Source: Xanthomonas rydalmerensis (GTDB lineage: Bacteria; Pseudomonadota; Gammaproteobacteria; Xanthomonadales; Xanthomonadaceae). From it: DNA of 64,000 nt. Numbering within the stretch: position 1 is the stretch's first letter; the number at the start of each line of letters is the position of its first letter. The stretch lies in assembly GCF_033170385.1 (NCBI RefSeq), contig NZ_CP126170.1:1388001-1452000 (forward strand). The letters run 5' to 3'. Positions 30,578 through 40,441 of this stretch are shown here, in pieces. The notes beneath the pieces were generated by a model. The model did not search any database. It saw only the letters and a program-made list of their open reading frames with translations, and was not told the origin of the DNA. The translations under genes were made by a program, and so were the position numbers.

Positions 30578-32734
30578 TCAGACGGGTCCCGGTCCTTGAT
30601 AGTTGGGCGGGCCCTCCTGATACAGCCGCGCCGGCCCGCCCATCGCCGGATCGCTGATGCCGGGCTTGCCGGTTTCCATGCGGCCGGCCAGGCGCTGACG
30701 CGCGTGGTCCTGGACCAGCCACAGGTCGTACCAGCCGCCGCTCGGCTTGGCGCTCCAGCGCATGCGCTGCTCGGCACCAGGCGCCAGCGTCACCTGCTGG
30801 CGCGGCTGTGCCTGCGCATAGGCGGCCGGTTCCAGGGACACGCTGAGCGGGTCGGGGCCGGGATTGCGCAGCACCAGGCACAGCGTCTGCGCGTCGTCCG
30901 GGTCCTGGACGATGTCTGCCTGCAGCAGCGGAGCGCTCAGATCGCCGCGGTAGTGGCGATGGAAGCCGTTGGGGCCGAGCAGCCACAGGTCGTAGTCGCC
31001 GTCGTAGGTGGTCCAGGTGCCGTTCAGGCTTGCACCGGCGCCCACCGTGTAGCGGCGCGGGATCGACTCCAGCAGGTAGCGGTCGTAGACGTGCAGCACC
31101 GTCGCGGCGCCGGTGTTGGTCATGCGCAACTGCACTTCGCCGCGCTCGAGCACGTACTGCAACTGCACCGTCGGCCGATACGGTAGCGCGCGTGCGCGGC
31201 GCACGCCGAATGCCTGTCGTGGCGCCTGCAGCTGCGTCGGCAGCGGCGGCAGCGCATGCTCGCGCAGCGCCGCGGCGCGTGCCGCCGCCTCGCGCACGTC
31301 CGGCAGGTCGGCGACGAAAGGGCGCGTATCGATCTGGCGGAAATCGAAGGCGTCGAGCAGGTCGCCACAGACCGCGCGGCGCCACGGGGTCAGGCCGGTG
31401 GCGGCGACGCCGAAGCGGCGCTCCAGCAGGCGCAGCACCGAGGTGTGGTCGTAGACCTGCGAATCGACCCAGCCGCCACGGCTCCATGGCGAGATCACGT
31501 ACAGCGGCACGCGCGGGCCGAGGCCGTAGGGCCGCCCGCGCAGCTCCGGCGGGTCGACCTTGGCATCGCCCGGTGCCGGGTGCAGGTGGTATTCGCCGTC
31601 GGTGGGGATGCTGGAGGCGCCGGCCCAGCCGCCGGCCGCGGACGGGTCGGGCGAGGGCGGGGCCGGCGGCGGCACGTGGTCGAAGAAGCCGTCGTTCTCG
31701 TCGAACATCAGCAGCAGCGCGGTGCGCGCCCACACCTTGGGATCGGCGGTCAGCGCGTCGAGCACGCGCGCGGTGTAGGCCGCGCCCTGCGCCGGGCTGG
31801 ACGGATCGGGATGCTCGCTGCCGGCGGCGTCGGCGATGATGAAGCTCACCGACGGCAGCCGCGCGGCCAGCACGTCCTCGCGCAACTGCGCCAGGCTGCG
31901 GCTGGAGACGCCGCGTGCGCGCAACTGCGGATCGTGCCCGGGCGCACCGCGCCAGGCCGCGCGGAACGGCGCGAAGCCGGCCAGCGGGTTGTCGGTGAAG
32001 TTGTCCGCCATGTCCTGGTAGATCTGCCAGGACACGCCGGCCTGCTGCAGCGCCTCGACGTAGCTGGGCCAGCGGTAGTCGTCCGGGGCGCCGCCCAGTT
32101 CCGGGAAGTTGTCGTGCGAGTTGGCGATGATCGGGCCGCCGGCGCGGGCGTGCGGATCGTTCTGCCCGGTCCACAGGAACACGCGGTTGGGATTGGTGCC
32201 GGCCTGGATCGCGCAGTGGTAGGCGTCGCACACGGTGAAGGCTTCGGCCAGGGCGAACTGGAACGGCAGGTCGTCGCGTTCGTAGTAGGCCAGAGCGTGG
32301 TCGCGCTTGGCCGCCGGCCATTGGCCCATGCGGCCGTGGTCCCAGGCCTGCTGTGCGTTCGGCCAGGTATGCGGGGTGCCTTGCACGCGCATGGTGGCGA
32401 AGTTGTGCGCGGTGCGCAGCGGGAACGGTGCCAACGGGCGGCTGCCGTCGGCGCTGGGCTGCAGCCACACCGTGCGCGCGGCGATGCCGGGCAGCGTCGG
32501 TGCGGGGATCGGGAAGCGGTCGCCGAAGCCGCGCACGCCGGCCAGGCTGCCGAAGTAATGGTCGAAGGCGCGGTTCTCCTGCATCAGGATCACCACGTGC
32601 TGCAGATCGTCGAGGGTGCCGCTGCGCACGTCCGGGGCGATCGCCGCGGCGCGGGCGATGCTCGGCGGCAGCAGTCCGGCGGCGCTGGCGGTGAGGCCGG
32701 CGCGGAGCAGCCGGCGGCGGGTCTGGTCGGTCAT
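30578..32734 (-). CDS. Phosphocholine-specific phospholipase C, Tat-exported
   Basis: This 718-residue protein is of the PlcH/PlcN-acid phosphatase superfamily. A twin-arginine signal (TDQTRRRLLRAGLTAS, cleavage after IARAA) is present. Catalytic metal-site motifs are HVVILMQENRAFDHYFG (metal Glu/Asn and Thr-type nucleophile region), IANSHDNFPELG, LLMFDENDGFFDHV and YVISPWSRGGWVDSQVYDHTSVL. Two C-terminal beta domains (about 480-700) match the DUF756 repeats of bacterial PLCs. It cleaves phosphatidylcholine to release phosphocholine. ATG at 32734 is chosen for the Tat signal, though the ribosome site is weak; a GTG at 32752 is the alternative. A strong terminator lies between it and the receptor gene upstream. 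Confidence 0.87.
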   Translation of the reverse strand: MTDQTRRRLLRAGLTASAAGLLPPSIARAAAIAPDVRSGTLDDLQHVVILMQENRAFDHYFGSLAGVRGFGDRFPIPAPTLPGIAARTVWLQPSADGSRPLAPFPLRTAHNFATMRVQGTPHTWPNAQQAWDHGRMGQWPAAKRDHALAYYERDDLPFQFALAEAFTVCDAYHCAIQAGTNPNRVFLWTGQNDPHARAGGPIIANSHDNFPELGGAPDDYRWPSYVEALQQAGVSWQIYQDMADNFTDNPLAGFAPFRAAWRGAPGHDPQLRARGVSSRSLAQLREDVLAARLPSVSFIIADAAGSEHPDPSSPAQGAAYTARVLDALTADPKVWARTALLLMFDENDGFFDHVPPPAPPSPDPSAAGGWAGASSIPTDGEYHLHPAPGDAKVDPPELRGRPYGLGPRVPLYVISPWSRGGWVDSQVYDHTSVLRLLERRFGVAATGLTPWRRAVCGDLLDAFDFRQIDTRPFVADLPDVREAAARAAALREHALPPLPTQLQAPRQAFGVRRARALPYRPTVQLQYVLERGEVQLRMTNTGAATVLHVYDRYLLESIPRRYTVGAGASLNGTWTTYDGDYDLWLLGPNGFHRHYRGDLSAPLLQADIVQDPDDAQTLCLVLRNPGPDPLSVSLEPAAYAQAQPRQQVTLAPGAEQRMRWSAKPSGGWYDLWLVQDHARQRLAGRMETGKPGISDPAMGGPARLYQEGPPNYQGPGPV

Positions 32735-32756
32735 GGCGGTCCGGGGAAACACAAAA

Positions 32757-32784
32757 CGGCGGCAGCCGCGATCGGCTGCCGCCG
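32757..32784 (-). terminator. Strong terminator hairpin between the TonB receptor and phospholipase genes
   Basis: A perfect 12-base inverted repeat (CGGCGGCAGCCG, loop CGAT) is followed on the minus strand by TTTTGTGTTT. It starts 21 bases after the receptor stop and ends 23 bases before the phospholipase ATG. Confidence 0.8.
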
Positions 32785-32804
32785 CGAGACTGCCACGGCG
32801 CCGG

Positions 32805-35201
32805 TTACAGGTCGACCATGAAGGTCAGGCCGACCGTGCGCGGCGGCGCGATGAAGGCGCTGTCGCTGCCGTCCACGCCGTTGAGGTAGCGCTTGTCGGT
32901 GAGGTTGCTGATCACCAGGTCCAGCCTGGCCTGCTGCAGCTGCGGGCTCAGCCCGCCCAAGGCGATGCCGAGATTGGCGTCGAAGGTGGTCACCGCATCC
33001 AGCGACGCGCTGTTGGCCGCGTCCAGGTAGCGCCGGCCCAGGTAGCGGCCGGACAGGCCGCCGTGCCAGCGCTGGCCCTGCCAGTCGGCCGACAGCACCA
33101 GGGTCTGCCGCGGCTGGCCGATCACCTGCGAGCCCGGTGCGATCTCCAGTGCCTGGTCACGCGCGGCGTTGCCGCTGCCCAGGTAGGTCGCCTTGTTGTA
33201 GGTGTAGGCGCCGTTGAGCCGCCAGCCGTTGTCCCAGGCGTAGCCCAGCGCCAGTTCCACGCCGCGCGCGTGCACGCCGCCGAAGTTCTCGTAGACGCCG
33301 TCGGTCTCGCCCAGGTAGTCGATGCCGGTGACGAAGTTGGCCGGCACGTAGACGATGCGGTTGTCGAAGCGGATGTCGTACAGGGTGATGCTGCCGGTCA
33401 GCGGCCAGCGGCTCATGCGCAGGCCCACCTCGACGTTGTCGGCGGTTTCCGGCTTGACCTTGCTCAGCACCAGCGGATCGGTCTCGCCGAGCACGCCGGA
33501 GGGAATCGCGGCGAAGTTCTGCGAGAAGCCGGCGAAGGCCTCCACGCCCTTGAGCGGCGTGGTCCAGGTCAGGCCGGCGGAGAACAGCGGATCGGAGTGC
33601 GAATCCGATTCGATGTGCGCGGCGTCGCCGATGTGGCGGTCGCGGGTCTGGTCGACGAAGAACTGCTTCAAGCCCACGCGCCAGGCGAAGTCGCCATAGC
33701 GCATCACGTCCTCGGCGTAGTACATCTGCTCGTCGGTGCGGTAGTCGTCCTTGAACTGCACCCAGTACGGCACGTGGTCGAAGGCGATGTTGGTGCCGAC
33801 GTCGAGCAGGCGGTGCCAGTCGCGGGTGACGCTGCGGTCGTAGCGTTCCAGCCACAGGCCGCCGCGCACGGTGTTGTGCAGCCCGCCGACGTCCTGCGCC
33901 CACTCCACGTCGGCGGTGACGCCGCCGCGCTGGTTGTCGTAGTGGCTGTGGCGGTAGGACTGCACTGGCAGCGAGCCTGTCGGGTAGCAGGCCGGGTTGG
34001 ACTCGGCCGGCAGGGTCGCGGTGTCGGCGCAGCCCGGCAGCATGCTCGCGGCCGCGCCGCTGGGGGTGACGAAGTAGAGCTTGCCCAGGGCATTGCCGCC
34101 GTACACGGTGCGGCCGCCGGTGTATTCGGATTCCGGACGCCCGGCGCCGTCGTTGGTGACGTCCACCAGGTAGGGCGGGATCCAGTCGCCGCGGCCCTGC
34201 AGGCCGTGCCCATAGCCGGTCAGGGTGGCCTTGAAGCCGTTGCCGCCGTCGAACTGGCCGCGCAGGTAGCCGAAGGTGTTCTTGCGCAGCGCGCGCGAAC
34301 CGGAGCGGTAGTTCTGGTCGTAGTAGGGGATGCCGGTGAGCCTGCCGGTGAGCAGGTCGTGGTCCGGATCGGTGGCGAACTGCGCCGGGGTGACGCTGCT
34401 GTATTCCGATTCGTTGGCGTCGTCGTAGGACAGGTACCCGCTGAGTGTCCATGCGCCGAGGTCGCTGACGAACTTGCCGGCCAGGTGGTCGCGGTTGGTG
34501 TGGCCGCTGCCGTCGATCCAGTCGTCGTTGCTGGCGTGCGAGCCACTGACCCAGGCGCGGGTGCCGCCGAGGTCGCCGCTGTCGTAGCGCGCGTAGTACT
34601 TGCGCGCCTGGTTGTCGCCGATGCCGAAGGCCATGCGCACGCGCTGCTGGTCCAGCGGCTCGCTGGTGAGGAAGTTGAGGGTGCCGCCCAGCGCTTCGTT
34701 GGAGCGCGAGGCGATGTCGGCGGTGCCCTGGCTGACCTCCACCGTCTCCAGGTCCAGCGTGTCGATGAAGCGGTTGGCCTTGGCGCCGCCGCCGTAGGCC
34801 GAGCCGCCGTTGGGCACGCCGTCGATGGTGGTGCCGATCTGCTGGTCGTCGCGGTTGGTGACGAAGCCGCGCATGCTGATCTGCGTGCCCCAGTCGGAGG
34901 AGCCGAACGCATCGGCCTCGGTGGCGATCACGCCGGGCAGCTCGTTGAGCGCATCGTTGACGCTGCTCATCGCGAACTGGCGGTCCAGCGCCTCCTTGCT
35001 GACGTTGATCTTGGCGTAGGTGGTGGCCTGGCCGAGCACCTGCACCTGGTCCAGGGTCGAGACCCGGTCGCTGCTGTCGGACGGGGCCGTGCCGTCGGCG
35101 CCGTCGCTGGCCTCGGCGGCGTGGGCGCAGCCGAGGCTGGTGGCCAGCGCCAGGGCCAGCAGGGTCGGGGCAGGGGTGCGGAAATACGCCGAAACGGTCA
35201 T
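32805..35201 (-). CDS. TonB-dependent receptor upstream of phospholipase C
   Basis: This is a 798-residue receptor. The signal peptide ends LGCAHAAEA, and DQVQVLGQATTYAKINVS follows in the TonB-box area. The plug has ALNELPGVIATEADAFGSSDWG, QIGTTIDGVPNGGSAYGG and TLDLETVEVSQGTADIA. The barrel ends VGLTFMVDL. It belongs to a different receptor subfamily from the tandem trio at 15.7-23.8 kb. Neighbouring phospholipase C suggests it takes up a product or co-factor of phospholipid breakdown or serves phosphate acquisition; this is inference. The extracellular loop carries two Cys pairs (PGCADTA, PACYPTG). Confidence 0.86.
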   Translation of the reverse strand: MTVSAYFRTPAPTLLALALATSLGCAHAAEASDGADGTAPSDSSDRVSTLDQVQVLGQATTYAKINVSKEALDRQFAMSSVNDALNELPGVIATEADAFGSSDWGTQISMRGFVTNRDDQQIGTTIDGVPNGGSAYGGGAKANRFIDTLDLETVEVSQGTADIASRSNEALGGTLNFLTSEPLDQQRVRMAFGIGDNQARKYYARYDSGDLGGTRAWVSGSHASNDDWIDGSGHTNRDHLAGKFVSDLGAWTLSGYLSYDDANESEYSSVTPAQFATDPDHDLLTGRLTGIPYYDQNYRSGSRALRKNTFGYLRGQFDGGNGFKATLTGYGHGLQGRGDWIPPYLVDVTNDGAGRPESEYTGGRTVYGGNALGKLYFVTPSGAAASMLPGCADTATLPAESNPACYPTGSLPVQSYRHSHYDNQRGGVTADVEWAQDVGGLHNTVRGGLWLERYDRSVTRDWHRLLDVGTNIAFDHVPYWVQFKDDYRTDEQMYYAEDVMRYGDFAWRVGLKQFFVDQTRDRHIGDAAHIESDSHSDPLFSAGLTWTTPLKGVEAFAGFSQNFAAIPSGVLGETDPLVLSKVKPETADNVEVGLRMSRWPLTGSITLYDIRFDNRIVYVPANFVTGIDYLGETDGVYENFGGVHARGVELALGYAWDNGWRLNGAYTYNKATYLGSGNAARDQALEIAPGSQVIGQPRQTLVLSADWQGQRWHGGLSGRYLGRRYLDAANSASLDAVTTFDANLGIALGGLSPQLQQARLDLVISNLTDKRYLNGVDGSDSAFIAPPRTVGLTFMVDL

Positions 35202-35695
35202 CGGGTGCGTGGCTTGCGTGAGGGGCGCTCATGGTCCGATCGAGCGGTTTCGTGCGTGTGACCGCGATCTTGCGAATTCATGCATCATGCGCAAATCGGC
35301 ATGAAAGACGAGCCTGGCACGATGCGGCGGCATGCGCCGCGGCAACTGGCGGCCGGTAGCTGAAGCGGCGTGGCGGCGCTTGTGCCGCCTTCCGGGAGTG
35401 GGGCGTTGGCGCGCGCCACCCAGATGGTGGACGGCTGGCCGCTAGGATTGCGCTCCAGCGAGATCGCTGCGTGTGTGACGCCGCCGTTGGTGCCCGCGTC
35501 AGGCACGGCTGCCGGCATGCGCGATGGTTTCTTCGCAGCGAGGCCGTGTCCTCGCGTAGACGTGCAGCCGCACTCCGGCGCCGCACGGGCGCGCGACCGT
35601 GCCCGGGGTCCGGCCGTGATGGCGTACCACACGAGCAAACCGGCATCATCGCCCGCTGCCGCCGCCGGCGGGCCCGCACTGGAACCTCCTGCCCG
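35202..35695. other. Intergenic interval of about 0.5 kb
   Basis: Between divergent receptor and antiporter genes. The 60 bases after 35202 should carry the receptor promoter. Open frames on both strands across 35285-35690 exist but match no family and lack ribosome sites. No Pho-box-like direct repeat was evident. Confidence 0.45.
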
Positions 35696-36970
35696 ATGAG
35701 TCACGAACTGATCTACCTGCTGCTGATCTTCGCCCTGCTGGTGATCCCGCGCGCGTTGCAGCGCTTCAAGATGCCGGCGCCGCTGACCTGCCTGCTGTTC
35801 GGCATCATCGCGATGCTGGCGATGGGGCCGCGTGCGCACGACCCGGTGGTGACCCTGCTGGCCACGCTCGGCATTTCCTCGCTGTTCCTGTTCGCCGGCC
35901 TGGAAGTGGACCCGAAGGCGCTGCGCCGCGGCTTGTGGCCGCTGCTGCTGCACCTGGTGGTGCGCGGCGCCACCCTGTTCGGTGTCGGCTGGCTGGCCTG
36001 GCGCCACGCCGGGTTGTCGTGGCAGGCGGCCGGATTGCTGGCGCTGGCCCTGCTGACGCCTTCCACCGGTTTCATCATCGAGTCGCTGGGGCGGCTGGGG
36101 CTGGACGAGGAAGAGCGGTTCTGGGTCACCAGCAAGGCCATCGCCGGCGAGTTGCTGGCGCTGGCGGCGCTGTTCGTGATCCTGCAGGCCGGCGATCCCT
36201 GGCAGATGGGCCTGTCCAGCCTGGCGCTGGTGGCGATGCTGGTCGGCCTGCCCCTGCTGTTCGTGGCCCTGGGGCGCTGGGTGGCGCCGCAGGCGCCGGG
36301 GTCGGAGTTCTCGCTGCTGGTGATGGTCGGCCTGATCGCTGCCTACATCACCTACTCGCTGGGCGTGTACTACCTGGTCGGCGCGTTCATCGCCGGGCTG
36401 GTGGCGCGGCTGCTGCGTCAGCGCATGCCGCTGCTGGCCTCCGACGAGAACCTGCAGGCGGTGCGCCTGTTCGCCTCGTTCTTCGTGCCGTTCTACTTCT
36501 TCAATGCCGGCACCAAGGTGCCGAGCGGGGCGCTGAGCCTGCAGGCGCTGGGCCTGGGCCTGGCCCTGACCGCCTGCGTGCTGCCGCTGCGCATCGGCAT
36601 CCTCTGGCTGCAGCGGCGGGTGCTGTTCGGCGAGGGCGCGCGCAGCAGCCTGCGGGTGTCGCTGGCCCTGTCGCCGACGCTGATCTTCACCCTCGTCCTG
36701 GCCGGGATCCTGCGCGACCGCTTCGCCATCGCCGACGCGCTGTTCGGCGCATTGCTGCTGTACGCGGCCCTGACCACGTTGCTGCCGGCGCTGCTGCTGC
36801 GCATGCCCTTCGACGTCAGCCCGCTGGAAGCGGCGCCGCCTGCACCGGCGGATGCCGCGTCTGCGCAGGCGCCGGCCGAGCCGGTGGTGGAGGCGCCCGA
36901 GACGCCTGCGCCGACGCTGCCCGCGGGCGTGCCGGAGACGGCGCCGCGGCCCCAGCCCGGGCCGGCGTGA
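35696..36970 (+). CDS. CPA2-family cation:proton antiporter, membrane domain only
   Basis: This 424-residue protein has about twelve hydrophobic segments: LIYLLLIFALLVIPRALQRF at the start, TLGISSLFLFAGLEVD, LLTPSTGFIIESL and YYLVGAFIAGLVARLL. These are hallmarks of the Na+/H+ exchanger fold. Unlike YbaL at 10.8 kb it has no TrkA-N domain; instead the last 60 residues are a Pro/Ala-rich, probably disordered cytosolic tail. The transported ion cannot be told from the sequence. ATG at 35696 precedes the first helix directly. Confidence 0.75.
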   Translation: MSHELIYLLLIFALLVIPRALQRFKMPAPLTCLLFGIIAMLAMGPRAHDPVVTLLATLGISSLFLFAGLEVDPKALRRGLWPLLLHLVVRGATLFGVGWLAWRHAGLSWQAAGLLALALLTPSTGFIIESLGRLGLDEEERFWVTSKAIAGELLALAALFVILQAGDPWQMGLSSLALVAMLVGLPLLFVALGRWVAPQAPGSEFSLLVMVGLIAAYITYSLGVYYLVGAFIAGLVARLLRQRMPLLASDENLQAVRLFASFFVPFYFFNAGTKVPSGALSLQALGLGLALTACVLPLRIGILWLQRRVLFGEGARSSLRVSLALSPTLIFTLVLAGILRDRFAIADALFGALLLYAALTTLLPALLLRMPFDVSPLEAAPPAPADAASAQAPAEPVVEAPETPAPTLPAGVPETAPRPQPGPA

Positions 36971-37041
36971 GCGAAGACGCTTGAAAGCCGGCGTGCGGCC
37001 CCCATACTGGCCGCCTCCGTTGCTCTCGCGTTTTTGCCGCC

Positions 37042-37383
37042 ATGCCGATCTACGCTTTCCAATGTGCCGCATGCGGTCACAGCTTCGACCGCCTGCAGAA
37101 ACTGTCCGATCCCGATCCGGAGACCTGTCCGTCCTGCGCCGCCTCGGCGGTCAAGCGCCAGCTCACAGCACCGGCGTTCCGCCTGTCCGGCAGCGGCTGG
37201 TACGAGACCGACTTCAAGAAGGACGGCGACAAGAAGCGCAACCTCGCCGAGTCGGGCAGCACCGGCGGTAGCGGGGACAGCAAGCCCGCAGCCGCAGCTG
37301 CGGCGTCCGACGCGCCGGCCAAGCCCGCGGCGGCGGCCACGCCCGCCGCGGCGCCCGCCGCAGCCAAGCCTGCGGCGACCTGA
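37042..37383 (+). CDS. FmdB-family zinc ribbon protein
   Basis: This 113-residue protein has an N-terminal zinc ribbon with CAACGHSF and CPSCAAS (MPIYAFQCAACG start, residues 1-40), the FmdB/CxxC_CxxC_SSSS signature. A second conserved patch, FRLSGSGWYETDFKK, follows. Residues 75-113 are an Ala/Pro/Lys low-complexity tail. FmdB proteins are proposed regulators, but their role is unproven. It is followed by a REP pair and the convergent DUF3011 gene, with aspS further downstream on the same strand. Confidence 0.85.
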   Translation: MPIYAFQCAACGHSFDRLQKLSDPDPETCPSCAASAVKRQLTAPAFRLSGSGWYETDFKKDGDKKRNLAESGSTGGSGDSKPAAAAAASDAPAKPAAAATPAAAPAAAKPAAT

Positions 37384-37421
37384 GTCTCGCCTCGGCCAAC
37401 TGCCCGGTCGCTTAGCTCTTC

Positions 37422-37468
37422 GTAGGAGCGGCTTCAGCCGCGACCAGGCGTTACCCGGTCGCGGCTAA
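37422..37468. repeat. Paired REP-like hairpins
   Basis: GTAGGAGCGGCTTCAGCCGC at the left and an inverse, truncated copy GGTCGCGGCTAATCC at the right. It lies in the convergent gap between the FmdB and DUF3011 genes, where it could terminate both transcripts. Confidence 0.7.
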
Positions 37469-37551
37469 TCCAAAAGAGCGGCAAGCGCCGCCCCTAACTC
37501 GACATATCACGCCATGCATCGGGCCGCGCGGGGCCCGGCGTTCGCCCTGGC

Positions 37552-38499
37552 TCAGCGCGCGCCGAAGCGTGCCCGGCAGCCGCCGTTGACCCACACCGTA
37601 TTGCCTTCGTAGCCCCAGCTGCGGCCTTCCGCGCAGGTGGTGCCGGACAGTTGTTCGAGCAGCACCGGGCGGCCCTGGCGGCGATCCCAGGCGCAGGTGC
37701 GCAGGCGCTTGTCGTCGCTGCTGCAGGTCACCGTGTAACCGTTGTCCAGCGGCGGCCGGCCCGGTCCCCAGCCACCGCCGCCGCGGCCCTCGGCGAATTC
37801 GCCGCGACAGCCGTCGTCGACCCACACCGCGCCGTCGCGCGACCCCCAGGTGCGGCCCTCGATGCAGCGGGTGTCGGATAGCTGCCGCACCAGCGTGGCG
37901 TTGCGCCAGCCGGTCGGGCACACGCGCTGGCGCTGGTCCTGGCTTTCGCAGCGCACGGTGCCGGCCACGCCGCCACCACCACCGCCCCAGTTGCCGCCCG
38001 GTGCGCCGCGGCCTTCGACGAAGCGGCCGCGGCAGCCCTGGTCCACCCACACCACGCCGGGTGCCGAGCCCCAGGTGCGGCCTTCGATGCAGGGCGAATC
38101 GGACAGGGTGCCGACCAGCCGGGCTGGCCCGCGGAACGGCGTCGCGCATTGCTGGCGGCGGCGGTCGTTGCTGGAACAGGCGACGGTGCGGCCGTCGAAG
38201 CCCGGTTCCTGCCGCCAGCCATCGCCGCGGCCGCGCAGCGAAGTGGCGATGTCCTGCTGGATGTTGCCGAAGCCCCAGCCGCGGTCGATCTGGTCCAGGT
38301 AGAACTCGAGCTGATCGTCGGGGATCTGCCGGCCGCGCGACTGGTCGGCGTACTCGCGTTCGATCACCCGGACCCGGCCGGGGACCGACAGTTGCCGCAG
38401 GTCCTGCGGGGCGTAGGCGCGGGCGCTCTGGGCCGCCGCAGGTGCGCTGGTGAGGGCCAGTGCGGCGATCACCAGCCAACCGCCAAGGTGCTTCAACAT
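37552..38499 (-). CDS. Exported DUF3011 protein with three Cys-rich repeats
   Basis: This 315-residue protein has a signal peptide (cut near AAAQS) and an N-terminal segment DDQLEFYLDQIDRGWGFGNIQ. Three DUF3011 repeats follow at about 105-160, 181-236 and 261-313. Each repeat has four Cys in the pattern TVxCxS...C...LS...C.EGRxWG...VWVxxGCRxxF, so twelve Cys likely form periplasmic disulfides. Gly-rich linkers separate the repeats. DUF3011 function is unknown. ATG at 38499 has GGAGGAG eight bases upstream; the longer reading to 38829 is antisense to aspS. Confidence 0.82.
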   Translation of the reverse strand: MLKHLGGWLVIAALALTSAPAAAQSARAYAPQDLRQLSVPGRVRVIEREYADQSRGRQIPDDQLEFYLDQIDRGWGFGNIQQDIATSLRGRGDGWRQEPGFDGRTVACSSNDRRRQQCATPFRGPARLVGTLSDSPCIEGRTWGSAPGVVWVDQGCRGRFVEGRGAPGGNWGGGGGGVAGTVRCESQDQRQRVCPTGWRNATLVRQLSDTRCIEGRTWGSRDGAVWVDDGCRGEFAEGRGGGGWGPGRPPLDNGYTVTCSSDDKRLRTCAWDRRQGRPVLLEQLSGTTCAEGRSWGYEGNTVWVNGGCRARFGAR

Positions 38500-38656
38500 G
38501 GGTTCTCTCCTCCCCGTGAATGGTGCGCGGACTATAGCCGCAGGCCAACTTAAGCCAGGATGAGCCATGCGCGATTTGCCCGCGCCGACGCGCCGCCGCA
38601 GAATACCGGGCTTGCTGGCGCCTTCTGCGCCGGCCGCCCCCTGTTTGGAGCTAGCG

Positions 38657-40408
38657 ATGCGTACCCACTTCTGCGGCCTGGTCGACGAGACCCTGATCGG
38701 CCAAACCGTCACCCTGGCCGGCTGGACCGACGTGGCCCGCAATCTCGGCGGCGTGTGCTTCATCGACCTGCGCGACCACGAAGGCATCGTGCAGGTGATG
38801 GTGGAGCCGGAGAACGCGGAGGTGTTCAAGGTCGCCGCCAGCCTCGGCTACGAGGACGTGCTGCAGGTCGAGGGCGTGGTGCGTGCGCGGCATGCGGTCA
38901 ACGACAAGCTGCGCAGCGGCAAGGTCGAAGTGATCGCCACGTCCATCACCGTGCTCAACAAGGCCGCGCCGCTGCCGTTCCATGCGCACGAGAACCCGGG
39001 CGAGGAAACCCGCCTGAAGTACCGCTACCTGGACCTGCGCCGTCCGGAGATGCAGCGCATGCAGCGCACCCGCATCAAGCTGGTGCAGGCGCTGCGCCGC
39101 TACCTGGACGAGCGCGGCTTCCAGGACATCGAGACCCCGATCCTGACCAAGGCCACCCCGGAAGGCGCGCGCGACTTCCTGGTGCCGGCGCGCATGCATC
39201 CGGGCGAGTTCTACGCGCTGCCGCAGTCGCCGCAGCTGTTCAAGCAGATCCTGATGGTGGCCGGCTTCGACCGCTACTACCAGATCGCGCGCTGCTTCCG
39301 CGACGAGGCGCTGCGCGCCGACCGCCAGCTCGAGTTCACCCAGCTCGACATGGAGTTCGCCTTCGTCCGCGAGCGCGACGTGCAGGACTTCGTCGAAGCC
39401 ATGGTCCGCGCCATCTTCAAGGAGGTGGTCGACGTCGAACTGGCCGCCGAATTCCCGCGCATGACCTGGGCCGAGGCCATGCGCCGCTACGGCTCGGACA
39501 AGCCGGACCTGCGCATCGCGCTGGAGCTGACCGACGTGGCCGATCTGGTCAAGGACAGCGACTTCGCGGTGTTCAGCGCCGCGGCCGCCGATCCCGACGG
39601 CCGCGTCGCCGCGCTGCGCATTCCCGGCGGCGCCAGCCTCTCGCGCAAGCAGATCGACGAGTACGCCGCGCATGCCGCCAAGTACGGCGCCAAGGGCCTG
39701 GCCTACGTCAAGATCGCCGACAGCGGTGAGATCAGCTCGCCGATCCAGAAGTTCTTCGGCGAGGCCGCGTTCGCCGCGCTGCTCGCCCACGTCGGCGCCG
39801 GCAACGGCGACATCGTGTTCTTCGGCGCCGGCGCCTACGGCAAGGTCTCCGACTTCATGGGCGCGCTGCGCCTGAAGGCCGGCAAGGACTTCAACCTGGT
39901 CGCCGACGGCTGGCGGCCGCTGTGGGTCACCGACTTCCCGATGTTCGAGTGGGACGAGGAGGCGCAGCGCTACGTCGCCCTGCACCACCCGTTCACCGCG
40001 CCGGCGGTGGACGACATCGCCGAGTTGCGCACGCATGCCAAGACCGCGGTGTCGCGCGGCTACGACATGGTGCTCAACGGCAACGAGATCGGCGGCGGTT
40101 CGATCCGCATCCATCGCCCGGACATGCAGAGCGCGGTGTTCGAGCTGCTCGGCATCGGTGCCGAGGAAGCACGCGCCAAGTTCGGCTTCCTGCTGGATGC
40201 GCTGAACTACGGCGCGCCGCCGCATGGCGGCATCGCCTTCGGCATCGACCGCATCGCCGCGCTGATGGCCGGTACCGAGTCGATCCGCGACGTGATCCCG
40301 TTCCCCAAGACCACCGGCGCGCAGGACCTGATGACCGACGCGCCGTCGCCGATCGCCGACGCGCAGCTGGCCGAAGTGCACGTGCAGGTGCGCCCGCGGA
40401 CGCAGTGA
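38657..40408 (+). CDS. aspS: Aspartyl-tRNA synthetase
   Basis: This 583-residue class II aminoacyl-tRNA synthetase charges tRNA-Asp. An OB-fold anticodon-binding domain (residues 1-105) is followed by class II motif 2 ([22 protein letters not shown]) and motif 3 ([14 protein letters not shown]). A bacterial-type GAD insertion lies between them (about 290-410). ATG at 38657 has GGAG six bases upstream. Length is normal for the bacterial enzyme. An upstream in-frame extension to 38567 is not supported. Confidence 0.97.
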   Translation: MRTHFCGLVDETLIGQTVTLAGWTDVARNLGGVCFIDLRDHEGIVQVMVEPENAEVFKVAASLGYEDVLQVEGVVRARHAVNDKLRSGKVEVIATSITVLNKAAPLPFHAHENPGEETRLKYRYLDLRRPEMQRMQRTRIKLVQALRRYLDERGFQDIETPILTKATPEGARDFLVPARMHPGEFYALPQSPQLFKQILMVAGFDRYYQIARCFRDEALRADRQLEFTQLDMEFAFVRERDVQDFVEAMVRAIFKEVVDVELAAEFPRMTWAEAMRRYGSDKPDLRIALELTDVADLVKDSDFAVFSAAAADPDGRVAALRIPGGASLSRKQIDEYAAHAAKYGAKGLAYVKIADSGEISSPIQKFFGEAAFAALLAHVGAGNGDIVFFGAGAYGKVSDFMGALRLKAGKDFNLVADGWRPLWVTDFPMFEWDEEAQRYVALHHPFTAPAVDDIAELRTHAKTAVSRGYDMVLNGNEIGGGSIRIHRPDMQSAVFELLGIGAEEARAKFGFLLDALNYGAPPHGGIAFGIDRIAALMAGTESIRDVIPFPKTTGAQDLMTDAPSPIADAQLAEVHVQVRPRTQ

Positions 40409-40441
40409 CTCCTTTCCTCCAACCGTAGCGCAGGCCGACAC

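Noticed and set aside
35285..35690. Possible gene in the gap before the second antiporter
   Set aside because: Frames are open on both strands but match nothing and have no ribosome site.
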